64,000 nt of DNA from CAWEPK01 sp963835595 (GCA_963835595.1 CAWIGL010000002.1:62001-126000); one strand, 5' to 3'. Positions 25,491 through 34,347 are shown, counted from the stretch's first letter. Program-made: numbers and translations. The notes: generated by a model not told the origin, from the sequence alone.

Positions 25491-28145
25491 ATGACCCTCA
25501 GGGAATACCGCAAGAAACGCGATTTCCGCGCGACCCCGGAGCCGCCGGGCCGCGAGGCGAAGGACGGCGCTGCGCCGCTTTCATTCGTTGTCCATAAGCA
25601 CCTCGCCTCCCGCCTCCATTACGACCTGCGCCTGGAGATCGACGGCGTGCTGAAGAGCTGGGCCGTGCCGAAGGGACCCTCCCTCGACCCTGCGGACAGG
25701 AAGCTGGCCGTGATGGTCGAGGACCACCCGCTCGACTACGGGGCCTTCGAGGGCGTCATCCCGGAAGGCAGCTACGGCGCGGGGCCGGTGATGATATGGG
25801 ACAGGGGCCGCCTGCGGGCCGCAGCGCCCGGCCATGCCGACCGCGCATCGAGCGAGGAGGCGCTGCGGCGCGGCCTTGCCAAGGGGCACATCAGCTTCAT
25901 ACTCGAAGGTGAGCGGCTCAAAGGCGAGTTCGCCCTCGTGCGCCTGCGCAAGGCGGGGGAGAACGCGTGGCTCCTCATCAAGGCAAACGACGAGTACGCG
26001 CGCCATCCCGGAGAGATCGCGGAAGATACGTCCGTCGTCTCCGGCCGGACGGTCCAGCAGATCGCGCAGGAAGGGACGGAAGACGGACCGGTCGATCTCG
26101 CGGGCGCGCCGAAGGCGGCGGTCCCCGTGTTCATAGAGCCGATGAAGGCGACGCTGATAGACGCGCCGTTCGACCGGGACGGCTGGCTTTTCGAGATAAA
26201 ATGGGACGGCTACAGGGCCATTGCAACCATCGGGGTTCAGCACCCGCTCCACGGGCAAAGCCCGCCGGGGCACCCGCGCCGGCGGGTCGTCCCCGCTCAT
26301 CAACTCGAGAAAGAAGGCAGACGCGGCGTCCGCCTCTATTCGAGAAACGACAGGACGATGAACGAGCAGTTCGAGCCGGTAGTCGAGGCGCTGTCGCGGC
26401 TGCCCTTCGATGGCGTCCTGGACGGCGAGGTCGTTGTGCTCGACAAATCGGGCAGGGCCGATTTTCAGCTCCTCCAGAACTACCTGCGCTCAGGCAAGGG
26501 CAGCCTCGTCTATTACGTCTTCGATATCCTCTACTACATGGGGCACGACCTTATGGGCCTGCCCCTGGCCCGCCGCAAGGCGATCCTGCGCCGGGTGCTC
26601 CCTGCGCGGCCGCACATAAAGCTCTCCGAGCACGTGGAGACGGACGGCACGGGCCTTTTCGCCGCCGCGAGGCAGAACGGAGTCGAAGGCATCGTCGCGA
26701 AGGACGCAAAAAGCCCTTACAGGCCCGGCCACCGTGGCAGGGAATGGCTCAAGGTCAAGGCGCTGCTGCGCCAGGAAGCCGTCATAGGCGGCTTCACGCG
26801 GCCAAGGGGCGGCAGGACGGGCTTCGGCTCGCTTGTCCTCGGCGCCTACGACGACGGCGGCAGGCTCGCATACATCGGCCATTCGGGCGGGGGATTTTCG
26901 GAAGCGCAGCTTGAGGAGCTCCACGCGCGCCTGAAGGGCCTGTCCGTGAAAGAGCCGCCATTTGCGGGAAAGCCGCCAGCATCCGATATGCCCGTCACGT
27001 GGGTCAAGCCGGCTATCGTCTGCGAGATAAAGTTCTCCGGCTGGACGGACGAGGGCCTGATGCGCCAGCCCGTCTTCCTCGGCCTGAGAGAAGATATCGA
27101 CCCCGCCGACGTGAAAAGGGAGATGCCCGGCCACGGACCGGACGGGCCCGCGGCCGTAGAAGCTTCGCAAGAGCCGGAGAAGGCAGAAGCGAAGTCGCGC
27201 GGGACCGGAAAGCTCGCCGCCAGGAAGGATCGCGGCGCGCTCGTTGCCATCAACGACATAAAGGTCGATCTCACGCGCCTCGACAAGGTCTTCTGGCCGG
27301 ATGAGGGCTACACGAAGGGCGACATGATCGACTATTACCGGGCCGTCGCGCCCTTCATCCTGCCCTATCTCGCGGGGCGTCCCGAATCGCTCCGGCGCAA
27401 CCCGGACGGCATCGCAGGGGAGAGCTTCTTCCAGAAGAACGTGGACGGCAAGGTCCCCGACTGGGTGGAGACGGTCAAGGTCCGCTCGGAGACGGACGGC
27501 GGCGAGACGGTCTTCCTCGTCTGCCGCGACGAGGCGACGCTCGTCTATATGGCGAACCTCGGCTGCATCGAGATAAACCCCTGGCACTCGCGCGTCGGCA
27601 GCCTCGACAGGCCCGATTACATGGTGCTCGACCTCGACCCGCTCGACATCGACTTCGCAGAGGTCGTAAGGGCCGCGCAGGAGACGGAAGACGTGCTCGC
27701 CATGATCGGAGCGAGGGGCTGCTGCAAGACCTCCGGGGCGACGGGGCTGCACGTCTACGTGCCGCTGGGCGGTCGCTACACGCACAAGCAGGCGGTCGAG
27801 TTCGCCCGACTCGTCAACCTCCTAGTCCAGCGCCGCCTGCTGGAGACGACGAGCCTGGAGCGGGAGCCCGCCAGGCGGCGCGGCAAGGTCTACCTCGACT
27901 TCCTGCAAAACGGCCGAGGCCAGACCCTCGCCGCCGCTTACTGCCTGCGACCCGGCAAAGGCGCGCCCGTATCGACCCCCCTCGAATGGAGCGAGGTGGC
28001 CCCCTCCCTCGACCCCATGCGCTTCACCATGAAGACGATCATGCCCCGCCTCACGAGGAAAGGCGACCTCTGGAAAGACGTGCTCGGGCCGGGAATAGAT
28101 ATGGAGGCGTGCCTGGGGAAGATAGAGGGGATGGGAAAGAAGTGA
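25491..28145 (+). CDS. ligD: Multifunctional ATP-dependent DNA ligase LigD
   Basis: End-joining ligase of 884 aa with domains in the order phosphoesterase, ligase, polymerase. Phosphoesterase at about 1-160 (FVVHKHLASRLHYDLRLE, PEGSYGAGPVMIWDRG). Ligase motif I is FEIKWDGYRA with the AMP-accepting Lys at 237; later motifs include DGEVVVLD and EGIVAKDAKSPYR. Polymerase from about 585 (LDKVFWPDEGYTKGDM, VLDLDPLDIDFAEV, SGATGLHVYVPL). Between motif I and GVRLYSRND an extra block of about 26 residues, rich in Pro, Arg and His, is encoded by DNA resembling repeat family 2 (see 26231-26310). The reading frame is preserved, so ligase activity may or may not survive. Confidence 0.92.
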   Translation: MTLREYRKKRDFRATPEPPGREAKDGAAPLSFVVHKHLASRLHYDLRLEIDGVLKSWAVPKGPSLDPADRKLAVMVEDHPLDYGAFEGVIPEGSYGAGPVMIWDRGRLRAAAPGHADRASSEEALRRGLAKGHISFILEGERLKGEFALVRLRKAGENAWLLIKANDEYARHPGEIAEDTSVVSGRTVQQIAQEGTEDGPVDLAGAPKAAVPVFIEPMKATLIDAPFDRDGWLFEIKWDGYRAIATIGVQHPLHGQSPPGHPRRRVVPAHQLEKEGRRGVRLYSRNDRTMNEQFEPVVEALSRLPFDGVLDGEVVVLDKSGRADFQLLQNYLRSGKGSLVYYVFDILYYMGHDLMGLPLARRKAILRRVLPARPHIKLSEHVETDGTGLFAAARQNGVEGIVAKDAKSPYRPGHRGREWLKVKALLRQEAVIGGFTRPRGGRTGFGSLVLGAYDDGGRLAYIGHSGGGFSEAQLEELHARLKGLSVKEPPFAGKPPASDMPVTWVKPAIVCEIKFSGWTDEGLMRQPVFLGLREDIDPADVKREMPGHGPDGPAAVEASQEPEKAEAKSRGTGKLAARKDRGALVAINDIKVDLTRLDKVFWPDEGYTKGDMIDYYRAVAPFILPYLAGRPESLRRNPDGIAGESFFQKNVDGKVPDWVETVKVRSETDGGETVFLVCRDEATLVYMANLGCIEINPWHSRVGSLDRPDYMVLDLDPLDIDFAEVVRAAQETEDVLAMIGARGCCKTSGATGLHVYVPLGGRYTHKQAVEFARLVNLLVQRRLLETTSLEREPARRRGKVYLDFLQNGRGQTLAAAYCLRPGKGAPVSTPLEWSEVAPSLDPMRFTMKTIMPRLTRKGDLWKDVLGPGIDMEACLGKIEGMGKK
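26231..26310. repeat. Repeat-like insertion inside ligD
   Basis: GGGGTTCAGCACCCGCTCC resembles the family 2 core GGGGCTCAGCGCCCCCTCG, and the following GCCGGGGCACCCGCG is the complement of another family 2 block (GCGGGTGCCCCGGC). It adds about 26 codons between ligase motif I and the next conserved strand without breaking frame. Identity to the repeat is partial. Confidence 0.4.
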
Positions 28146-28261
28146 CGGGACGATTTTGACTGGTGGTTCTCATAGTAGGCACGACATCTAAGATACTTCG
28201 GTCGGACTCCTTGCATTGGTTTAGCTTCTCTATCGCAAGCGTCGCAAAAGGTGTCCGACTG

Positions 28262-29131
28262 TTACGAAAGGTTGTAACGTTTCGCCCACGCCGTCACGTG
28301 GATCGGGCTGTCGAGGACTTCCGCGCCCGCTGCGGCGAGCGCCGCCTGCTTGCCCGCGAACGTCCCCGTCTCGCCGCGCACAATGGCGCCCGCGTGGCCC
28401 ATGCGCTTGCCCGCCGGCGAGTGGCGGCCCGCGATGTACGCAGCGACGGGCTTTTTCATCTCTTTAATCGAGAGGGCGACCTGCTCTTCCTGCTCTCCGC
28501 CGACCTCGCCGACGATGATGACGCCATCCGTATCGGGGTCCTCCTCGAAGAGCCGCAAAATGTCGCCCAGGTTCGTCAGCACGACGGGGTCTGCCCCCAT
28601 GCCGACGACTGCGCTCTGCCCCACGCTGCTTTCCGAGAGTATCCCCGCAAGCTCGTAGGAGAGCGTGCCGCTCCTGGAGATGATGCCGACGCGCCCCTTC
28701 GCAAATAAAGAGGCGGGCATGATGCCGATCTTGCCCTTACCTGGCACGAGTATCCCAGGAGTCGTCGGCCCGACGGCGAAGACGCCCTTTGCGACCGCGT
28801 AGTCGCGCATCCTTATGACGTCGGCGACCGGGATGTGCTCAGGCACGACGACGATCAGCTTTATCCCCGCGTCGACCGTCTCAAGGAAGGCGTCGAGGAC
28901 GAAGGGCGCGGGCACGAAGAAGACGGAGGCGTTCGCCCCAGTCTCGGAAACGGCCTCTTCCACGCTGTCGAAGACGGGCACGCCCTCGACGGCGGTGCCG
29001 CCCTTGCCCGGCGTGACCCCGCCCACGACCTTGGTGCCGTAAGCGAGCATCCAGTGCGTCTGCACTGCGCCTATCCTGCCCGTTATGCCCTGCACGATCA
29101 CGCGGGTGGAGTCGTCGATCAATATGCCCAT
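28262..29131 (-). CDS. sucD: Succinyl-CoA synthetase alpha subunit
   Basis: Alpha chain, 289 aa, of the ADP/GDP-forming acyl-CoA ligase that interconverts succinyl-CoA and succinate with substrate-level phosphorylation. CoA-binding fold at the start (RVIVQGITGRIGAVQTHWML, GGVTPGKGG), and the phospho-histidine lies in GKRMGHAGAIVRGETGT. The ATG at 29131 gives the family N-terminus MGILIDDSTRVIVQG; a TTG 18 bases upstream is less likely. It follows sucC on the same strand, but a 259-bp family 2 repeat has landed between them. In an anaerobe this enzyme usually runs in energy-conserving or syntrophic pathways; that is inference. Confidence 0.92.
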   Translation of the reverse strand: MGILIDDSTRVIVQGITGRIGAVQTHWMLAYGTKVVGGVTPGKGGTAVEGVPVFDSVEEAVSETGANASVFFVPAPFVLDAFLETVDAGIKLIVVVPEHIPVADVIRMRDYAVAKGVFAVGPTTPGILVPGKGKIGIMPASLFAKGRVGIISRSGTLSYELAGILSESSVGQSAVVGMGADPVVLTNLGDILRLFEEDPDTDGVIIVGEVGGEQEEQVALSIKEMKKPVAAYIAGRHSPAGKRMGHAGAIVRGETGTFAGKQAALAAAGAEVLDSPIHVTAWAKRYNLS

Positions 29132-29149
29132 ATCAACTCTTTGATTCAA

Positions 29150-29408
29150 TGTAGCAAGCTATCAGGGATAATATTGTTCTCTCTTTTTTATTCCACTCAT
29201 CATAAAATCACTTTTACTCGCTCTTTCTCTCCCCCGCATTTTTGCATCCCACCATCATCCTTTGATCTTCGGCACGTCTTACGACATACATTTATTGGCG
29301 ACCCACGCGGCGTGCCGCCGTGCGGGTGCCCCGGCGCCCCCTCCAGCGGCATCAGCCGCCGGAGCCTCCCCCCTCACTAAATACCCTGCTGCTTGCAGCA
29401 GGGTATTT
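29150..29408 (+). repeat. MITE-like repeat family 2, copy c
   Basis: Starts TGTAGCAAGCTATCAGGGATA, almost identical to copy a, and ends with the palindrome centred on CCCTGCTGCTTGCAGCAGGG (29379-29408). It contains GCGGGTGCCCCGGCGCCCC. It separates sucC from sucD, so its hairpin may partly uncouple the two genes or stabilise the sucC message. Confidence 0.7.
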
Positions 29409-29437
29409 CCTCGATGGATGCTTGCGGATCAGGCCGC

Positions 29438-30577
29438 CTACCCTTCGCCGACGAGCTGGTAGAGGCGCTCCACGGCCTTTTCCGTCGCAGATGCGGTGAC
29501 TACGTGGACGCCGGCCGACCGGAGGATCTCCCACGTCTCCTCCTGGCGGTTGCCCAGCGCCTTTGCTACGACCGGGATCTTGAGGTTGTGCTCGTTGATG
29601 TAGCGGACAACGCCCTTGGCGCCCTCGTGGATGGGGTTTATCCCGCCGTAGACGTTGATGAAGATGCCGCGCAGCCCGGGCTTCATCATGACCAGGTCCA
29701 TGCACTTGTAAAGCAGGTCTGCGGTGATCCCGCCACCCGTCTCCAGGAAGTTGGCGGGCCTCATCTTCTGGGCGATGATGTCCATTGAGGCCATGCCGAG
29801 GCCGGCCCCCGACGAGATCAGGCCGATGTCGCCGTCGAGATCGACGTAGGTGACGCCTATCTCCTTGCCCTTGCGCTCGCGCGGGTTCTCTATGCGCTCC
29901 ATCGGGTCGGGCAGGGCGTGGCGCAGGCGGGCCAGTGCGGAGTCGTCGATCTCCAGCACGCCGTCAACTGCGAGCAGGCTGCCGTCGGCCAGGACCGCCA
30001 GGGGGTTTATCTCGACTATGATCGCCTCGAACCCGGCGAAGACCTTGTAGACCCTGGTGATGACGTCGCTGAAGGCGGTCATGAGGTGGTTGCCCAGCCC
30101 GATCTTTGCGAGGAGCGCCCTCGCCTGGTAGGGATAAAAGCCGCGGGTGGGGTCGATCTGCGCTGAGGCGATCTTTTCGGGGGAGGTGCGCGCAGTCTCC
30201 TCGATGTGGACGCCCCCCGCAGTGCTGACGACCACTACGGCCTTCCCCGTGTAGCCGTGCACCGTGACGCCGACGTAAAGCTCCTGGGCGATCTCCGCTT
30301 TCTGCGCCACCATGACCTTCCGCACGGGAAGGCCGTTGATATGCGACCCAAGGAGCTCCTGCGCGATCCTTTCGACCTCCTGCGGCGTCGATGCGCTCCT
30401 TACGCCTCCCGCCAGCCCCCGGCTGCCTGCCAGCACCTGCGCCTTGAGCATGACGGGAAAGCCTATCCGGGAGGCAGCGTCAAGCGCCTCGCCCACGGTC
30501 GCAGCGACGCCCCGCTTCGGCGTCGGGATACCCATCGATTCAAAGATGTCGGCGGCCTCGAACTCGTGCAGTCTCAT
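29438..30577 (-). CDS. sucC: Succinyl-CoA synthetase beta subunit
   Basis: ATP-grasp subunit of 379 aa that binds nucleotide and phosphorylates the alpha chain. The N-terminus MRLHEFEAADIFESMGIPTPKRG and FPVMLKAQVLAGSRGLAGGV are standard; Mg/nucleotide residues lie in AIIVEINPLAVLADGSLLAVDG, and the C-terminal flavodoxin-like half has GGGITADLLYKCMDLVM and INVYGGINPIHEGAKGVV. A near-perfect sigma-70 promoter lies upstream at 30622-30650, so this is the first gene of the sucCD unit. Intact and of normal length. Confidence 0.93.
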   Translation of the reverse strand: MRLHEFEAADIFESMGIPTPKRGVAATVGEALDAASRIGFPVMLKAQVLAGSRGLAGGVRSASTPQEVERIAQELLGSHINGLPVRKVMVAQKAEIAQELYVGVTVHGYTGKAVVVVSTAGGVHIEETARTSPEKIASAQIDPTRGFYPYQARALLAKIGLGNHLMTAFSDVITRVYKVFAGFEAIIVEINPLAVLADGSLLAVDGVLEIDDSALARLRHALPDPMERIENPRERKGKEIGVTYVDLDGDIGLISSGAGLGMASMDIIAQKMRPANFLETGGGITADLLYKCMDLVMMKPGLRGIFINVYGGINPIHEGAKGVVRYINEHNLKIPVVAKALGNRQEETWEILRSAGVHVVTASATEKAVERLYQLVGEG

Positions 30578-30621
30578 CGCTCTCTTCCCTGGAAGCTTAA
30601 TAACAAACCGCTTGAAATCTG

Positions 30622-30650
30622 AGTATAAACATGAGGCGCTTTCTTGTCAA
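30622..30650 (-). promoter_or_regulatory. Strong sigma-70 promoter of sucCD
   Basis: On the minus strand TTGACA and TATACT are separated by exactly 17 bases, near consensus. The upstream 40 bases (30655-30695) are almost pure A/T and could act as an UP element. The transcript would start near 30614, giving a leader of about 37 bases. Confidence 0.75.
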
Positions 30651-30818
30651 TATGATTTTTAATTTAATTTCAAATTACATTAAAAATAAATAAAGGCTGG
30701 TGAGACAAGGACGCGCAAAAGTCCCAAAGGGGCGCCGGCGGCCACGCCCGGCAAGGAAAGGGGCCGAGCGCATCATTATCTTCTTTTGCTTTGCCCGCAT
30801 CCTGTGGTATTATGAGGG

Positions 30819-31349
30819 ATGATGCGGGCGCTTCTGCGGAAAGTCTCCCTCGCCGCCGCTGTTGCGGCGCTCCTGACCGCATCCTGGGTTTGGGCGGAGA
30901 CGCCCAAGGTCACGCTGCTGACCCAGGACGACATCGACCTGGCTATTGCGATGGAGAAGGCTGCACTCGTTGCGCGCACCGTATGCGAGTCCGGGACGTG
31001 CCGCGAGATGCCCGCCGCTATTTCCGTCATCGAGACGAAGTACGACAGCGGGCCGAAGATCAAGGTCGTGGAGCCGCCTCCCGACGCCGAGTTCAGGGCG
31101 CCCATACGCCTCGTCATCAATTTCATCCCCAGGGAAGGCACGCTGGTCGATCTGAAGAGCTTCAAGCTCGAATACCTGAAGTTCATCTCCATCGACATCA
31201 CGGGGAGGGTGGCCGGCTACGTGGGGCCTGGCGGCGTAAACGTCGAGAAGGCGGACCTCCCGCCGGGCGACCACAAGCTCCGCATCACCCTGAAGGACAC
31301 CCAGGGCGGCGTCAGCCAGCAGGTCTACTCGGTCAAGATCGCGAAATAG
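30819..31349 (+). CDS. Exported protein of unknown function
   Basis: Protein of 176 aa with a Sec signal peptide: MRALLRKVSLAAAVAALLTA, then SWVWAE, cleavage expected after AWA near residue 26. The mature part is beta-rich with one Cys pair (CESGTC) and ends like a small immunoglobulin or carbohydrate-binding fold (PPGDHKLRITLKDTQGGVSQQVYSVKI). TTGCTT and TATTAT with a 16-base spacer lie just upstream and would start transcription almost at the ATG. I do not recognise a family. It is periplasmic by inference from the signal peptide. Confidence 0.65.
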   Translation: MMRALLRKVSLAAAVAALLTASWVWAETPKVTLLTQDDIDLAIAMEKAALVARTVCESGTCREMPAAISVIETKYDSGPKIKVVEPPPDAEFRAPIRLVINFIPREGTLVDLKSFKLEYLKFISIDITGRVAGYVGPGGVNVEKADLPPGDHKLRITLKDTQGGVSQQVYSVKIAK

Positions 31350-31394
31350 TGCAACGCACGCAAAGGAATGGGCGGCGGTGCGCCTCTCGCGACG

Positions 31395-31528
31395 CCAATA
31401 ATTGACACTCCGTCCCAATATTCTTTGTCTATCTGAGGGGGGAGGCCGGGGCACCCACCCGACGTAAGGAGGGAAGGGTCGCGGCTTTGCCGGTGGAGGG
31501 GGCGCTGAGCCCCAATAATTGACACTCC
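31395..31528 (-). repeat. Family 2 repeat fragment flanked by 17-bp direct repeats
   Basis: The complement reads GGGGCTCAGCGCCCCCTCC ... GGGTGGGTGCCCCGGCC, as in family 2. CCAATAATTGACACTCC occurs at 31395-31411 and again at 31512-31528, bracketing it. It lies between the exported protein and the thioredoxin gene. Confidence 0.55.
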
Positions 31529-31553
31529 CTCCCCCCACGAATATATTTCTCTT

Positions 31554-32018
31554 ATGAATGCGAGCGATAGCGTGATTGTGCGCTGCCCGGCGTGCGGGGC
31601 GAAGAACCGGGTCCCCATCTCCAGCTGGGGCGACGCGAGGGCCGTCTGCGGCAAATGCAAGGCGCCCCTTCGCCCGACTGCGCTCTTCCCCGACAGGCCG
31701 GTCCGCATATCGGACGGCGTCTTCGCCAGGGAGGTCCTCGATTTCGAGGGGCCGGTCCTCGTCGAGTTCTTCTCGCCCAACTGCGGCCACTGCGTAAGGC
31801 TCGCGCCCGTGATCGACGAGCTCGCCGCGCAGTACGCCGGCCGGGTCAAGTTCGTCCTCATCGACATAGAGCACGAGCGCACGGTCGCCGCGCAGCAAAG
31901 GGTCGAGGGCACCCCTACTATCCTTTTCTACAAGCGGGGCAGGCTGGTGGACCGGGTGGTCGGCGCGCTGCCTAAAGACGAGCTTGCCCGCCGCATCGAC
32001 AACGCAGCGGTTGCCTGA
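31554..32018 (+). CDS. Thioredoxin 2-like protein with N-terminal zinc finger and CGHC active site
   Basis: Thiol-disulfide oxidoreductase of 154 aa. An N-terminal CPACGAKNR ... CGKCKAP gives a four-Cys zinc ribbon, as in Trx2/TrxC. The thioredoxin fold follows with VLVEFFSPNCGHCVRLAPVI, VEGTPTILFYKRG (cis-Pro) and a final helix. The active site is CGHC in place of the usual CGPC; CGHC is the protein disulfide isomerase type and is more oxidising. No signal peptide, so it acts in the cytoplasm. It stands alone between an exported protein gene and a convergent DUF4404 gene. Confidence 0.85.
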   Translation: MNASDSVIVRCPACGAKNRVPISSWGDARAVCGKCKAPLRPTALFPDRPVRISDGVFAREVLDFEGPVLVEFFSPNCGHCVRLAPVIDELAAQYAGRVKFVLIDIEHERTVAAQQRVEGTPTILFYKRGRLVDRVVGALPKDELARRIDNAAVA

Positions 32019-32036
32019 ACGACCGCATCCCCTTCC

Positions 32037-32369
32037 TTACAGGCCCATGTTGGCAAGGACGAAGGCGATGGAGTTGACCGTCCCGACGAGGCGGTCGTGC
32101 GTGCCCTCGAAGCCGCTTATCGACGAGCGCAGCCCTTTAAGGGAGAGGTCGAGCAACTGCTCGTCCTTCTGGTCCCTTGTCGCCTCGTGGACCGAGCTGC
32201 GCGCAAAATGCCTGATGCTTTGCGCCTGCTCCGGGTGGGTCTTCTCGAAGGCGGCGATCTCCTTCTCAAGCGTTTCCAGGAGCCTGAGCAGTTCCCGCCT
32301 GTCCTCGTCCCGCATCGAGGCCGCTTTTGCGATCTTCTCCTCCATGCTCTCAATCGTGTCGTGTATCAT
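32037..32369 (-). CDS. DUF4404-like small helical protein
   Basis: Protein of 110 aa, almost all helix with heptad-like spacing (IESMEEKIAKAASMRDEDRR, LLRLLETLEKEIAAFEK), ending VGTVNSIAFVLANMGL, the DUF4404 closing pattern. The ATG at 32369 is used; a longer open frame upstream lacks family likeness. Function unknown. It follows the exported protein gene on the same strand by 11 bases, so they may be co-transcribed. Confidence 0.6.
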   Translation of the reverse strand: MIHDTIESMEEKIAKAASMRDEDRRELLRLLETLEKEIAAFEKTHPEQAQSIRHFARSSVHEATRDQKDEQLLDLSLKGLRSSISGFEGTHDRLVGTVNSIAFVLANMGL

Positions 32370-32380
32370 GGCGCCCCCGT

Positions 32381-32719
32381 CTAGAAATCCCCCAACGGCC
32401 GGCGGATCGTGAAGTTGTAAGGCTCGGAGACGAGCCTCTCGTACACGGGGCCGGTCGAGCCGCTGGCGAGGGCGAAGGGCGTCGCCACAACAGCCAGGCC
32501 GAGGCCCAGGGCCATTGAGACAAAGCCGAGCGGCCGCACGAGAAGGAGATCGACCGTTATCGCACCCTCGTTGGGGTAAGCGTGGCTCTCTTGCTGTGGG
32601 TAAGGCGACCCCTGCGTCTCCATCAGCCGGGTCGACTCGCTCGCCTCTTCCGACCGCAACGTCCAGCAGGGAAAAACCAGGACCAAAAGGACTACAAAGC
32701 AGACAATCCGTCTTACCAT
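32381..32719 (-). CDS. Small exported/membrane protein
   Basis: Protein of 112 aa. An N-terminal signal (MVRRIVCFVVLLVLVFPCWT) is followed by a polar linker with QGSPYPQQESHAYPNEGAI, then a hydrophobic stretch FVSMALGLGLAVVATPFALA at about 66-85 and the tail YNFTIRRPLGDF. GGAGG is 5-6 bases before the ATG. The Gly/Ala-rich second segment with a conserved-looking tail resembles small envelope proteins of unknown role in anaerobic proteobacteria, but I cannot name a family. Confidence 0.55.
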   Translation of the reverse strand: MVRRIVCFVVLLVLVFPCWTLRSEEASESTRLMETQGSPYPQQESHAYPNEGAITVDLLLVRPLGFVSMALGLGLAVVATPFALASGSTGPVYERLVSEPYNFTIRRPLGDF

Positions 32720-32804
32720 GGGAAACCTCCTTTGTATCGCGTGCCGGGCCTGAACATCTGAAGAAATCCGCACCCGCACCCTCCCCTCCCACCTCAAGGG
32801 GGAG

Positions 32805-32877
32805 AGAATCGCTTTCTGAAGCCCTCTTCGGCCACGACGCCGCCGAAATCGAATGCGACCGCCCTTATCACAACGCC
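32805..32877 (-). pseudogene. Remnant of the 5' end of a HAD-type hydrolase gene
   Basis: The minus strand reads VIRAVAFDFGGVVAEEGFR from a possible GTG, matching the start and motif I (DxGGV) of HAD-family hydrolases. The match is lost after about 20 codons. TATAAT lies about 40 bases upstream on this strand. It looks like the stub of a deleted gene. Confidence 0.4.
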
Positions 32878-32982
32878 CCCTGGCCCTCCGAAGGACGCGC
32901 AACGTGCATGATATAGTATTATAACACCTGTTGCCTGCGCCCGGCACAATCTGCTAAACTGCTGCGGGCCGTTCTTCTTCCG

Positions 32983-34263
32983 ATGCGGCCCGGGCAAGTC
33001 ATGAAGATACCATGCCTCCCTTCCCGCCTCGCCAACCAGTTGTCCCCTTACGTCGGCATCTATGCCAGCAGGAATATGGCCGTGCTGGCGTGTTTCGGCT
33101 TTTCCTCCGGCCTGCCCATCGGCCTCACGGGCGTGATGCTCCAGGCGTGGATGGCCAACACCGGGATCGGCGTGCGCACCATCGGGGTCTTTGCCCTCAT
33201 CGGCGTCCCCTATACGATCAAGTTCCTCTGGTCCCCGTTCATGGACAGGTTTACCCCCTTGAGGCTCGGCAGGCGCCGGGGGTGGCTCATCCCCGTGCAG
33301 CTCGCACTGGCGGCCGGCATCGCCGCCCTCGCCTTCTGCCCGCCGTCGGCAAGCCTCCCGGCCCTCGGGCTGCTAGCCCTTTTCGTCGCCTTCGGCTCTG
33401 CGACGCAGGACATCGTGATCGATGCGTACAGGACCGACATCCTCGCAGACGAGGAGAGGGGCGCAGGGGCCGCAGTCTCGGTGACCGCCTGGCGCATCGG
33501 CGCGCTCGTATCCGGCGGAGCGGGCCTCATACTCGCCGACCGCCTGGGCTTCCGCAGCACGTACCTCGTGATGGCGGGCCTCATGCTCCTCGGTATAGGG
33601 GCGGCCCTTTTGGCGCCCGAGCCGGATGGGCAGACGAAGGCCCCTAAGAGCATGAGCGAGGCAGTCTGGGGGCCTTTCAAAGAGTTTTTTGCCCGCAGCG
33701 GCGCTGTGAAGCTGCTTGCCGCAGTCGTCCTTTACAAGCTGGGGGACGCCTACGCGGAAACCCTCTCGACCGTTTTTTTGCTCAACCTCCATTTCTCCCT
33801 TACCGAGGTGGGGGAGATCAACAAGGTCCTGGGGACGGCCGCGACGATAGGCGGCGCTGCGATTGCGGGCGCCCTCATGGTGCGCCTCGGCCTTTTCCGC
33901 TCCCTCCTCGCCTTCGGCGCCTTGCAGGTCGTATCGATCCTCTCCTTCATGGCCCTTGCGCTCGCCGGCAAGAGCTACCCGCTGATGACCTTTGCCGTCG
34001 TCTTCGAGAAGCTGTGCGCAGGCATGGGCACGTCGGCCTTCCTCGCGCTCCTGATGTCGCTCTGCAACAAGCGCTTCACCGCTACGCAGTATGCCCTGCT
34101 ATCATCGCTCGCCTCCCTCGGCCGCGTCTTTGTCGGCCCCTCGGCGGGCTTCATCGTAGATTATGCGGGTTGGGCCAATTTCTTTTTCTTTGCTGCGCTG
34201 GCCGCGGTGCCGGGACTGGCGTTGATCTATCACCTGCGGAGGGAAATAGCGGGCCGGGATTGA
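32983..34263 (+). CDS. AmpG-like MFS permease
   Basis: Membrane protein of 426 aa with about 12 helices. The opening MAVLACFGFSSGLPIGLTGVMLQAWM and FLWSPFMDRFTPLRLGRRRGW are AmpG hallmarks, as is AFGSATQDIVIDAYRTDIL. AmpG imports anhydromuropeptides for cell-wall recycling, although related paralogues carry other substrates. An alternative ATG at 33001 shortens the N-terminus by six residues; neither start has a strong ribosome site. It is alone in its transcription unit and ends near a perfect 10-bp hairpin at 34316. Confidence 0.8.
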   Translation: MRPGQVMKIPCLPSRLANQLSPYVGIYASRNMAVLACFGFSSGLPIGLTGVMLQAWMANTGIGVRTIGVFALIGVPYTIKFLWSPFMDRFTPLRLGRRRGWLIPVQLALAAGIAALAFCPPSASLPALGLLALFVAFGSATQDIVIDAYRTDILADEERGAGAAVSVTAWRIGALVSGGAGLILADRLGFRSTYLVMAGLMLLGIGAALLAPEPDGQTKAPKSMSEAVWGPFKEFFARSGAVKLLAAVVLYKLGDAYAETLSTVFLLNLHFSLTEVGEINKVLGTAATIGGAAIAGALMVRLGLFRSLLAFGALQVVSILSFMALALAGKSYPLMTFAVVFEKLCAGMGTSAFLALLMSLCNKRFTATQYALLSSLASLGRVFVGPSAGFIVDYAGWANFFFFAALAAVPGLALIYHLRREIAGRD

Positions 34264-34315
34264 GCGGCCGAAGATGTCTATGCGGCCGGGGAACTTGATG
34301 CGGCCGGGTTATTTG

Positions 34316-34347
34316 CCCTGCGGTTTATACGAAAGCTAACCGCAGGG
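34316..34347 (+). terminator. Hairpin after the AmpG-like gene
   Basis: CCCTGCGGTT and AACCGCAGGG pair perfectly across a 12-base loop, about 50 bases past the stop. No T-run follows, so termination strength is uncertain. Confidence 0.4.
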
